A stretch of 64,000 nucleotides of DNA from Chelydra serpentina (Eukaryota; Chordata; Testudines; Chelydridae), in contig JBAIAC010000008.1 in assembly GCA_037349315.1 (NCBI GenBank), positions 120,650,001-120,714,000 on the forward strand, given 5' to 3'. Position 1 is the first letter of the stretch. Each line of letters starts with the position of its first letter. The translations under genes were made by a program, and so were the position numbers. Of the stretch, positions 55,809 through 64,000 are shown piece by piece. The notes under the pieces are model-generated. The model was given only the letters and a program-made list of their open reading frames with translations, was not told the DNA's origin and searched no databases.

Positions 55809-58715
55809 GGAGGGCTGGGGGGGATCCTCATCAGCGGGGACGCTCGCGGCCCCCATTGGGCCGCGCAGCAAACCGTGACCTACCCCGAAGGTAAGCAGGG
55901 AGTCGCGGAAGGTGCGGACCCGGTGGTAAGTCGCGGCACTCTGCTTCCCGGTCCCTTTACCCTCCCCCATGAGGGCCCTCGTGGCCCGGAGGATGTGATT
56001 AAAGTCCCCCCAGCGCTGGAGAGCGAGCTGGACCTTGTTGCGGGAGCCACGGACGTCTTCTAGAAACGCCCGCAGCTCGTCTCGCAGCTCATGGGGGGGC
56101 GGGGTCACTGGCCCCTGGTCGCCCTCCACTAGGGCCCCTGACACAGCCCCATGGCCCACCGAGACGGACAGGCAGGGGGCGGACCCACGACGTGGCGCCC
56201 GATGGGCTGGCACCATGTGGCCTGGCTCAGACCCCATCTCAAAGGGGGGTGGCGGAGGGAAGAGAGCAACCCCTAGAGGGTCGGGACAGGGAGACACAAA
56301 GGCCGCTCCCTGGGGGTCATCCTCTGGGAAAGGAAAGGAGACTGCCCCAGGGGCGGCAACGGCATCGCGAGAGATGGAGGGGGTAGGGATGGGATCGGGA
56401 GTAGGGGCAGGGCAGGGGTCGGGAGTAGGGTTGGGGAGAGGGATAGAGGCCAGATCCAGGGCCCCCGTAGCTGGGACGCTGGGAGGTGGCTCTCCTCCAT
56501 CGGGCTCAGGAGTCTGAGGGGTGGGAGCGGGGGCCCCAGTGATGCCGGGCTCAGGCTCGATGACAGGTGATACAGCCACGGCATCATCAGATGGAGAATG
56601 GTTAGCGGGGCCCCCTCCCGGGAAGGAAGTCAATTGCTCCGCACCAACGAGGGAGACCCCCGGCAACTCGGGTCCCGGCCGCAAAGCACTGGCCGTCGCC
56701 ACAGCGGGCTTGGCGGCCATCAGAGGAGTGCCACCCACGGCCGGGCAGGTCAAAGAGTCCAGGGGATCCTCGGAGGTAGGAGAGGAGGCAGGGACCCTAG
56801 GGAGGGGGCACGGGGAAGGGAGGTCCGGAGTGAGGTCGCTCAGGTCGAGGCCCGCTGGCAGAGGGTCGTCCTCCCCCTGGGTAACCGGGGTCAGACCCAG
56901 GGCCTCGATCTCCTCGTAGATAGAGGGGAGATCACACCCCACCACCCCGGGGCCCTCCCCGCCATCGCCCGGGGCAACGCTCGCTTCGAGGCCCGCAGGG
57001 GCTTCAGCAGGTAAGGGGGCAGGAAGGGCTCCAGCAGAGGACTCCGTAGGAAGGGACTCCATCGGAGGGGCGGTGCTGCCTTCCGGTGCTGCCACGTCTG
57101 CCCTTGCCAGTAGTGGTGGACAAATGCCACCCGCGGGGAAAGCGGAGGGCTCGGCATCGGTGCCCCCCTTCCTGGTCTTCCGGGGGGCCTCCGCATCCGA
57201 TGGCAGGAGCGGAGCTCGAGCCTTCCGCTTGCCCCGCTTTCCCTGTACGAGTGTCCAGCCCTCCATGGCATCGTCTGTGGGCTGGTCGACAGGGGTTGGG
57301 TCAGGGGGCAAGGGTGATGGTTTGGGGACTCGGGGAGGTAACGGCGGGGCAGCACAAGGGGGGGCTGACTCCCTCTGGGGCGGGCCATTTCTCACACCTG
57401 GCATTACCCCTGCCACACCCTCCTCCACGGGCCCCGCCAGAGTGCGTACAACAGAGGTGGGGCTCTCCCGCTCGTCTGGGCGCGCTGGGGGGGGCACCCC
57501 CAGGGCCCGAGCGGAAGCAGCGGTGGACTGGGAAGGAGGAGGGGCGGCTCTGGGCGCCGGGCGGTCAAGGGCGCCGGCGGTGATGGGGCCGGCACCCTGC
57601 CGGGGCTTGCGGGTCTCGGATGCTCCTTCTTGCCGGGCCAAGGGACAGTCCCTCCGGACGTGCCCCAGCGCCCGGCAGAGGTAGCACCGGACCTCCCCCG
57701 TCGAATAATGCACCCGGTAATGGGCCCCTTGGTAGGGGACTAGAAAAGACCCCTCAAGAGCCTCTCCGCCACGCGCCGCCGGCGGCAGTTGAAGATGCAC
57801 CTGCCGGCGGAACGAGAGGATGTGGCGGAGGGTGGGGTCCTTGCAGCCCAGCGAGAGAGGGCTGAGGATGTTAATAGGTTTCCCCAGGGTGGAGAGGGCA
57901 GGCAATAGGGCAGCGTTGGGCAGGAAGGGCGGGACGGAGGTCAGGACTACGCGGACACCCAGGTCCTCCAGTGGCTCCAGGGGGACGAATACGCCCCCCA
58001 CCGCCAGGCCCTTCTCTACCGCCTCTTGAGCGGCGGCCTCCGAAGCAAGGAAGAATACCGCCTTGCCGTACATCTTGGAGGCCGCCACAATGGCCATGGG
58101 CCCCACCACCCTCGCCAACGCCCGCACGTAGGTTTCGATGTGGGGCGAGGCGGGCACCAGGTGGCAGCGGATGCCATGCCTCCTGGTCAAGGTGGGGAAG
58201 GGGCCCCGGCCACTAGGGATGGTACCAGAGGCAGTGGCTGGGAGAGAGGACTTGGCAGTTGGCGGGGGGGCCCCCGCCACCTGGGCATATGCTCTGGGGG
58301 TTGGAGGGGGGGCGCCCACGGTGCTGGTGGGGGGAACTACAGGGGGTGATGCCGCGGCCGGTGGTGGGGCCGTGGCAGTGGGGGTAGTCCCTGCCATGGA
58401 GGGCTTACTCTTTTTAGCGGGGCTCTTCCCCTTCCTTTTTCCCTGCCCCTTCCCGCCAGCTGGGGGTGTTCCCCGCAAATCAGAGGAGGCGAGGGACGTG
58501 GCAGCAGCGGAGGTCACCCCCTTGCCTGTCGCTGCCGGCACCCCAACAGGGGCGCTAGAAGGTGGTCTGGCAGCGGCAGTCGAGGTGGAGGCTAGGGTGG
58601 ACGGCAGCGGGGCAGGCGGAGGAGGGGGGACAGGGTCCGCCACAGGGATTCCACCCGCCATGTCTCCCGCCATGATGGGCGGTAAGGAAGGGAGAGAGAC
58701 ACCGGAGAAAAGCAA
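55806..58715 (-). CDS. Tx1-group ORF1, proline-rich protein with CCHC knuckle
   Basis: An unbroken frame of 969 codons encodes the nucleic-acid-binding partner of ORF2. Residues 20-170 are low-complexity P/A/S/T-rich with a basic 'GQGKRKGKSPAKKSKP' patch. Residues 180-340 look globular and may hold an RRM-like fold ('GIRCHLVPASPHIETYVRAL'). A CCHC zinc knuckle follows at 344-357 ('CYLCRALGHVRRDC'). The remaining 600 residues are proline-rich and acidic, with a final structured stretch near 895-960. Methionines at 15 and 19 are alternative starts. The stop overlaps the ORF2 start in TAATG. The long disordered middle is unusual and GC-rich. Confidence 0.88.
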   Translation of the reverse strand: MLFSGVSLPSLPPIMAGDMAGGIPVADPVPPPPPAPLPSTLASTSTAAARPPSSAPVGVPAATGKGVTSAAATSLASSDLRGTPPAGGKGQGKRKGKSPAKKSKPSMAGTTPTATAPPPAAASPPVVPPTSTVGAPPPTPRAYAQVAGAPPPTAKSSLPATASGTIPSGRGPFPTLTRRHGIRCHLVPASPHIETYVRALARVVGPMAIVAASKMYGKAVFFLASEAAAQEAVEKGLAVGGVFVPLEPLEDLGVRVVLTSVPPFLPNAALLPALSTLGKPINILSPLSLGCKDPTLRHILSFRRQVHLQLPPAARGGEALEGSFLVPYQGAHYRVHYSTGEVRCYLCRALGHVRRDCPLARQEGASETRKPRQGAGPITAGALDRPAPRAAPPPSQSTAASARALGVPPPARPDERESPTSVVRTLAGPVEEGVAGVMPGVRNGPPQRESAPPCAAPPLPPRVPKPSPLPPDPTPVDQPTDDAMEGWTLVQGKRGKRKARAPLLPSDAEAPRKTRKGGTDAEPSAFPAGGICPPLLARADVAAPEGSTAPPMESLPTESSAGALPAPLPAEAPAGLEASVAPGDGGEGPGVVGCDLPSIYEEIEALGLTPVTQGEDDPLPAGLDLSDLTPDLPSPCPLPRVPASSPTSEDPLDSLTCPAVGGTPLMAAKPAVATASALRPGPELPGVSLVGAEQLTSFPGGGPANHSPSDDAVAVSPVIEPEPGITGAPAPTPQTPEPDGGEPPPSVPATGALDLASIPLPNPTPDPCPAPTPDPIPTPSISRDAVAAPGAVSFPFPEDDPQGAAFVSPCPDPLGVALFPPPPPFEMGSEPGHMVPAHRAPRRGSAPCLSVSVGHGAVSGALVEGDQGPVTPPPHELRDELRAFLEDVRGSRNKVQLALQRWGDFNHILRATRALMGEGKGTGKQSAATYHRVRTFRDSLLTFGVGHGLLRGPMGAASVPADEDPPQPS

Positions 58716-59834
58716 AGGGGAGGGGGGGGGGAGGGAAACAGGTCAACCACTCCTCCCCGCTAGGCTGTGGGCAGGGGAGGAGGGTGCCAAACTGGAGGGG
58801 GGGCAGAGGGGGGCTAGCAAGGACTCGGGGGGGGGGGGGTGTCAGTCACCAACAGAAGGTGGACTTCCGGCTCCTCTAGCTGCACTAGGGGAGGGAAGGT
58901 TGCAACAACAGCAGGGGGGTGCAGTGATCAACCGAACTGGGGGGAGCTCAAGCGCATGGGAGGGGGCATGGGCACACAAAGGGAGGGGCAAATCAGGGCC
59001 AGGAGGGCCGCAAAGGCAGGGGAACGAACAGGCAGAGGGAACAAGGGGCTAGCTGTTGGGCCTGGCCAGGGCAAACGAACCAGGCTACAGCAGGAGAAGG
59101 GCGGGGCAGGGCAGGCAAACACACTGAAGTTAATAAGGGGCTGGGACAAAAGGTATGGTTGGGGGGGCAATCAGCTTCAGGGGTAAACAGGGCAGGCAGC
59201 AAGGGGCAAAGCTGGGGGGGGCAGTCCGGGGGGGGGGCACGTGCACCCACGTGCGCTTGCAGAAAAGTCAGTGATTGGCTGGCTGGCTGCTGCAGGCCCA
59301 AATGGTGGAAACGGGCGGGGCAGGCCAGGCAAGCAGCTGAACCCTGGAGGCAGGAGCTGGAAGCAGATGGTGAGCAGCCAGTGGGGGCAGTGGAGGGGGC
59401 AGCGGTGGTGGTGGGGGTTTGGAGGTGGGGGGACACAGATGAACCAGGGGGCGGGCTCCACACCACACCCCCTGTGTCCCCACAAACACAGTCAGGACCC
59501 CTCACCACAAAAGCGCAGGTTGAAAGTCACTTAGTCCGTAACAGCCCCCTCCACAGTGGTCTCCAGAGTCTCTGTGTGCTCCCCCAGCAGCCGGTGGTCT
59601 TCCCAGTCCTCTTCCTCCTCTAAGCTCCAGGAGCTCCCCAGGACAAATGCAGCAGCAACTGCAGCAGCTCCAACAACCCTGGCAGCCGGGCAGGAAGGGC
59701 CCCCCACAGGTGGTAGTAGTAGAGGGGCCCTGGCTCCTCCTTCTAGAGCGGGGAGGGGAAGGGGGGGGCAGGTCAGCAGAGCCCCCCCCTCACTCACTCA
59801 CACAGTCAGTTGCAGTCCAGGGAAGGAGCACACC

Positions 59835-60015
59835 AACCAGCCAGCGGCAGCAGCAGTCCAAAGGAGGTAGAAGGGGCTCCAGCCAGCAGCAGCAGTCCAA
59901 GGGTGGGAAAGGAGCTCCAGCTAGTAGGGCAGCTAGAGAGGAAGAAGGCTCCAGCCAGCAGCAGCCCAGGGAAGGAAGGAAAGGAGAGAGGTCCAGCCAG
60001 CAGGACAGCCCAAGC
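59835..60015 (-). repeat. ~40-bp subrepeats in the LINE 5' untranslated region
   Basis: About five imperfect copies of a unit with 'ctccagccagcagcagcag' and 'tccaaggg'-like segments lie close to the 5' end of the element. Tandem 5' units act as promoter monomers in some LINEs; that role is inference here. Confidence 0.65.
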
Positions 60016-60030
60016 AGACTGACCTCCCTC

Positions 60031-60229
60031 TGTGTAGAGGGGTGGCACCCCGCTCCTGCCCTGAGGGGCTGGAAATAGCCCAGGAGAGGGCTGAGGCTGA
60101 AAGCTGGGCTGTTTGGCAAAGCAGCCACAGCTGTGGCCAGTTTAATCAGGGCCCAGCTGGCCCTTATAAAAGGGCAGTGGGCCTGGAGCAGAGACTCTCT
60201 CTCTGCTTTCAGAGAGGGAATGGCCTGGC
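60031..60229 (+). repeat. Tandem repeat unit flanking the Tx1-group LINE (right)
   Basis: The sequence 'gaggggtggcaccc' through 'ccctgaggggctgg', 'gcccagctggcccttataa' and 'gggcagtgggcc' matches 51407-51621 closely. It completes the unit interrupted at 51744. Confidence 0.78.
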
Positions 60230-61371
60230 TGCAGGGACCTGAGCAGGTATCTAGGGTGGAGCAGGGCTGGGGAAAGGCCAGAGGAGCTGGGAAGCTCTGG
60301 CCTGAGAGAACCCCAGGCTGTGGCCTAGGCTTAAGCCAACTGGGTACAGGGATTGCAGGGGGCAGCCCACGGGTAGGCTGAGGCAGCAGGTCCAAACCCA
60401 ACCTTGCCTGTGATGAGTAGCTTAGAATAATAATATTGTAGTGTAAAATGTTGGCACCCTGAATGATTTATCTCCCAGACAGAAAGAAAAGAAATAAGAA
60501 CAGGGCAGGAGGGCACACAAAGGAACCCCTGGTAGAGGGGGAAGTGCAAGGCACACAGAACATCTGGCATGGGGGGGGGGGGAATATGGGGTGAGGAACA
60601 AAGGAATGGAGGAGGGGAAAATGAGGGACACAGACCTCCTGTCATATACTGGAGGGAGGAATGGGGGAGAGGGGCCACACAGAGCCCCAGGCCTTGCTGC
60701 AAAGGGGGGCATGGGAGAGAGGGGGAATGAGAGGGGGCAAACCAGCCCTGGCATGGGAGAGGGTATATGTGGGTTTGGCAGGGAGTCCCTGAAATAGAAG
60801 GGGATGGGAAGGGGCACCCCATGTTGCTCATGGTGGGGAATGGAGGGATGCAAGGAACACCTGGTGTGTGCAATGCACTCGGCCTACGGAAGTGGCAAAA
60901 TGTGCGATCCTGTTGCCTAATCTGATGTTGGTGGTTTACGTTGCATTCTGGGAATAACAGAGCTTGTCTGGCCAAAAATCTGAACCTCACTTTTGATTTG
61001 CTCAATGTTTGTGTCTTCCTTTGTGTTGCATATGACTGAGAAAGGTACGGAAGATTGTGATAAACTTCATTTCCATTCCAGTCTGTAGTTGGGGAATGCT
61101 ATATAACCAAAGTTTGTTGCATTGGTTGGATATGAAGAGTGCATAATAATACACTTGCTTTTTAATGTTTACCTTGCTCTTCCAGCTGTATGCAATTTCC
61201 TGATGTAGCACTTTACAGCAAAATAAGGATGGTTTTAAAGTACAGGACTAGGATTCAAGGACCATGGGTTCTAATTCCTTCTCTTTCACAGATTTCCTGA
61301 ATAAGACTCTCTGGACCTGATTCTTAAAATGTTCTCAACAGGCCTCTTATTTTCTGCCCATAATTTTTCAG
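60230..61371. other. Unassigned DNA, G-rich in part
   Basis: The stretch 60540-60850 is G-rich on the plus strand ('gggggg' runs, 'atgggagaggg'). No coding or mobile-element structure is supported. Confidence 0.4.
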
Positions 61372-61379
61372 GTTTAATC

Positions 61380-61522
61380 AGGGCCAGCGCTTCCACTAGG
61401 TGACCCTAAGCGGTCGCCTAGGATGGCAGGATTTGTGGGGCGGCATTTCAGCGGCGAGAACTCATCTTGCTGCTGTCGAAGCGCTGCCACCTAGGGCGGC
61501 AAAAACCCTGGCACCGCTACTG
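61380..61522. mobile_element. Short hAT MITE, perfect 8-bp duplication
   Basis: The 143-bp element starts 'cagggccagcgcttcc' and ends 'ctggcaccgctactg'. The eight bases 'ggtttaat' flank it at 61372-61379 and 61523-61530. Its interior 'gtggggcggcattt' resembles the inverted interior of 46350-46619. Confidence 0.88.
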
Positions 61523-61619
61523 GGTTTAATTCATGGCATTTAGATATCTAGCTAGCTGTTTGTTGGGACTAATTAACTATGTAGCCATTTAAATTCTGTG
61601 AAATGAGTCTATAGTTAAC

Positions 61620-61800
61620 TGCACAAAATTAGTGAATGCATTTGAGGCCCTTTACCGCCTGTGCCACAGTTCTTTAACTGTAAAATGAAGATAACACTGA
61701 CCTAAGACAGGGATGTTGTGTAATTTAATTCAGTAGTGTTTATAAAGTACTGAGAGGTCCTTGGAGGGAAGGTAAAGTATTCTATTGTTAAACATGATGC
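61620..61800 (+). repeat. MIR-like SINE fragment
   Basis: The phrases 'ctgtgccacagttctttaac', 'gtaaaatgaagataacac' and 'tataaagtactgagagg' follow the MIR order. The stretch at 61230-61340 may be the 5' part of the same copy, split by the MITE at 61380. Confidence 0.45.
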
Positions 61801-63005
61801 AGCTAGTAAAGTGTGTTGCACTCAGATGCCAAAATCATGGATATATGCAAATCAAGTATGTGAGGTTACAGTTCTTCTGGAAATTACAGTTCTTCTGGAA
61901 ATTATCAGTTCCCATGATAATTTCACTCAATTGAAATGAACCAGAAATTAAAGAAACCAGGACAAACTTTGAACGAACAAAAAAACTTGATTTTATTGAA
62001 TGTCTTGGGATAAATGGGACTTTAAATGTACTCTCAAAAGCAAACAATTTTGCAGGCAGTTATTTAGCATAATGTGATTAATACAATTAAAAAGCTGCTA
62101 TGGGCAGGATCATACCAGAGTTATGTTTAGACTTACTTTGCTGGTAGTGGAGGTATATTTAAATGGTTGCTTTTCTTAGAACTAGAAAGGCTTAAGAGTT
62201 CCTGGAGTGCGGTAACGCTGCTCATCAGGGAAGGCAGTAGGTTGTATAGTTATCTCCTGATTGGGGCAAAATCACTACCCTGAAACCACACAACCTACTA
62301 CCTCACCCTGCTAGAGCATCAGTAAGTTCTTTTGAAGAAGGTTAGCAATTCAGTGGCCTTTGCTTCCACAATTCCCAAGCAGAAATCTCTTGTGCCCTAA
62401 TAGTCCATATATCCTTTCTTTGTTACTTATAGAACGAATAGCACACTTGCGAACTTTGCCATCAGTCCTTCCTCAGTTCTTCCTGAGAGTCCCAGTGGAA
62501 ATAAGAGTTGCAGTCATTTAGGACTCTTCCTCCCAGTGTAATGTTTGTAACAAGAAAGTAAGATAAATCAGCAATCAACAAACAGAAAAACCTAATCAAT
62601 GCTAGCATCATCGCACCTGGGGTGGAACTCAGTTTCCAAAAAGGCATGCTTTCTGCTTTGGATCCATTTCTGCCCTGCCCCTGCCACTTGTGCAAAGTGG
62701 GTGCAACCTGCCACCAAGCTCCAATGGTAACATTTTACACGCACTTTTGCACGGGATGTAAATGACTGCACATGGTGCAGGGCAATGGAGAATCAGGCCA
62801 TCTATCTTCCAAGCGGTTACTCTTATGGCCTTTTCCCTGAGCACATATGCTAGGGGAAGGGATGCTGAGCTGGACTTAACCTGCTGTTCACTGGAGATCA
62901 TATATTACCTCTGCACCCTGTCATACATACTCCCAGTGACTCACTGAAAATAGTGAAAATTCAATTGGTTTTTAACATGAATGACAGACATTGGAGCACT
63001 GTGTG
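61801..63005. other. Unassigned non-coding DNA
   Basis: No gene or element is supported. A local direct repeat 'acagttcttctggaaatta' occurs twice in tandem near 61868-61905. Confidence 0.4.
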
Positions 63006-63052
63006 AATGCTAGTCTAGGAGCAAAAAGAACAGGAGTACATGTGGCACCTTA

Positions 63053-63338
63053 GGGCTAGTCTACACTAACCCCCCCTGTCGAACTAAGATACGCAACTTC
63101 AGCTACGTTAATAACATAGCTGAAATCGAAGTCTCTTAGTTCGAACTTACCTGTGGTCCACACCTGGCGCGCAGGCTCCCCCGTCGACAGCGCTTACTCC
63201 TCGCGGTGAGCTGGATTACCAGCGTTGACGGGGGAGCACTTCCTGGTTTGATTTATCGCGTCTAGACAAGACGCGATAAATCGAACCCAGAAGATCGATC
63301 CGACGCCTCCGATCCAGGCGGTAAGTGTAGACTAGCCC
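63053..63338. mobile_element. PIF/Harbinger-type MITE inside the Penelope-like end
   Basis: The 286-bp element starts 'gggctagtctacactaac' and ends 'gtgtagactagccc'. TTA is duplicated at 63050-63052 and 63339-63341, and removing one copy with the element rejoins the 'cacctta' and 'gagactaac' halves of the Penelope terminal block. It shares the 'atcgcgtctaga' hairpin with 1138-1395. Confidence 0.92.
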
Positions 63339-63608
63339 TTAGAGACTAACACATTTATTTCAGCATAAGCTTTCGTGGGTTACAGTCCCACTTCATCGGA
63401 TGCATAGAATGGAACATACAGTAAGCAGAGATTTATACATTCAGAGAAACATGAAAAGGTGGAAGTACCTATACCAATTCTAAGAGGCTAATTAATTAAG
63501 AGGAACTATTATCAGCAGGGGAAAAAAACTTTTGAAGTGATAATCAAGATGGCCCATTTTGGACAGTTGACACAAAGGTGTGAGGATAGTTAACTAGGGG
63601 AAAGAGAT

Positions 63609-63718
63609 TCAATTAACATAATGATCGAGCCACTCCCAGTTTCTGTTCAAACTTAAGTTAATGGTACCTAGTTTGCATATTAATTCAAGTTCAGCAGCTT
63701 CTCGTTGGAGTCTGTTTT
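63609..63718 (-). pseudogene. Penelope-like endonuclease C-terminal remnant
   Basis: The minus strand reads 'RLQREAAELELICKLG', then 'LNRNWEWLDHYVN' and a stop at 63609-63611. This is the same C-terminus as 20961-21188, cut off sooner on its 5' side. Confidence 0.65.
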
Positions 63719-63825
63719 TGACTGTAGCCCACAAAAGCTTATGCTGAAATAAATGTGTTAGTCTCTAAGGTGCCACAAGTACTCCTGTTCTTTTTGCTGA
63801 CACAGACTAACACGGCTGCTAAGAG

Positions 63826-64000
63826 TAAGAGTTCAACTGCAGACTCTTACTAAATCCTTTGATGCTGGTGATGGCAGTACAGCCCAGTAAATGGCTGTGA
63901 GATGCATATTAGGGAAACCCAACTTTCAGTATTAAGGGGCTAATATTTTACACTATTCAATTAAAATGTCCTTTCTAAAACGGAATCCTCTTATTAGGTC
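63826..64000. other. Unassigned end of window
   Basis: Nothing is recognised here. Confidence 0.4.

Larger units (their letters stand above)
51745..60030 (-). mobile_element. Tx1-group non-LTR retrotransposon, near full length
   Basis: This LINE is about 8.3 kb and flanked by 'tgtgta' at 51739-51744 and 60031-60036. In minus-strand order it has a 1.3-kb 5' untranslated region with tandem subrepeats, ORF1 (58715-55806), ORF2 (55806 to about 51887) and a short 3' end. The domain order (CCHC knuckle in ORF1; apurinic-type endonuclease, RT and C-terminal zinc motif in ORF2) and the sequence style fit the L1/Tx1 clade, whose Tx1 members often insert into other repeats. There is no poly-A tail at the 3' junction. 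One frameshift near the end of ORF2 is the only coding defect I found. Confidence 0.88.
63009..63825 (-). mobile_element. Penelope-like element with inverted terminal copies
   Basis: The body (about 63343-63720) runs on the minus strand and matches the 20964-21513 copy, including the endonuclease C-terminus. Its terminal block ('aagctttcgtggg', 'tgtggcacctta', 'aaaaagaacaggagtac') lies at the left end, and an inverted copy of that block lies at 63722-63825. Inverted or tandem terminal repeats are usual for Penelope-like insertions. A Harbinger MITE splits the left block. Confidence 0.7.

Noticed and set aside
56035..59623. Long plus-strand frames opposite the LINE ORF1 and 5' region
   Set aside because: GC-rich antisense shadows; the minus-strand frame has the CCHC knuckle and an ordered partner in ORF2.
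63700..63825. Independent SINE insertion at the right end
   Set aside because: Possible, but its blocks match the Penelope terminal block at the left end in inverted order, so one element explains both.
1..64000. CRISPR arrays, bacterial operons or prophage
   Set aside because: Repeat families, introns and polyadenylation signals are vertebrate; no direct-repeat/spacer array is present.

Overview
The window reads as intergenic or intronic DNA of a vertebrate, most likely a cryptodiran (hidden-necked) turtle. The evidence is its repeat complement: a tRNA-derived SINE with a CR1 tail of the tortoise Pol III / Cry I type (49396-49592), CR1, MIR-like elements, a DIRS retrotransposon, Penelope-like fragments, a Tx1-group LINE, PIF/Harbinger elements and many hAT-type MITEs. 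I see no host protein-coding exon, rRNA or functional tRNA gene. Every open frame that can be tied to a protein family belongs to a mobile element. The species call is an inference from repeat families.

Layout. 1-7.6 kb: a Harbinger MITE, then a 5.2-kb autonomous-type PIF/Harbinger element (2350-7570) with TTA target-site duplications (TSDs). It has an open 427-codon DDE transposase on the minus strand and a convergent MYB/SANT-like accessory gene on the plus strand, split by an intron and shifted in an A8 run. 7.8-23 kb: hAT elements and MITEs with 8-bp TSDs, including two coding hAT relics (10958-13484 and 18678-20307), and an LTR-like repeat carrying a Penelope-like 3' fragment. 23-29 kb: largely featureless AT-rich DNA. 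29.38-35.42 kb: a complete DIRS element on the minus strand with inverted terminal repeats, an internal complementary region, gag, RT-RNase H and tyrosine recombinase; only RT-RNase H is unbroken. 35.9-45.5 kb: a solo LTR, hAT MITEs, low-complexity DNA and a cluster of adjacent or nested MITEs.

45.7-51.1 kb is a stack: a solo LTR contains an old hAT element, which contains a MITE, a dead CR1 LINE, two SINE-type insertions and a fragment of another hAT. 51.28-60.23 kb holds a Tx1-group LINE (about 8.3 kb, minus strand) inside a tandem repeat whose neighbouring unit preserves the empty site. Its two ORFs meet at a TAATG stop-start; ORF1 is intact and ORF2 has one late frameshift. 63.0-63.8 kb: a Penelope-like copy with inverted terminal repeats, one of them interrupted by a Harbinger MITE.

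The elements do not form a host pathway. Each is a self-contained replication unit and their nesting gives a relative order of insertion. I found no clearly new system. The best candidates for a second look are the Tx1 LINE (repeat-embedded target, TAATG coupling), the DIRS element with its circle-junction-like internal region, the Harbinger element with an intact transposase, and the hammerhead-like motif repeated in the Penelope-like ends.
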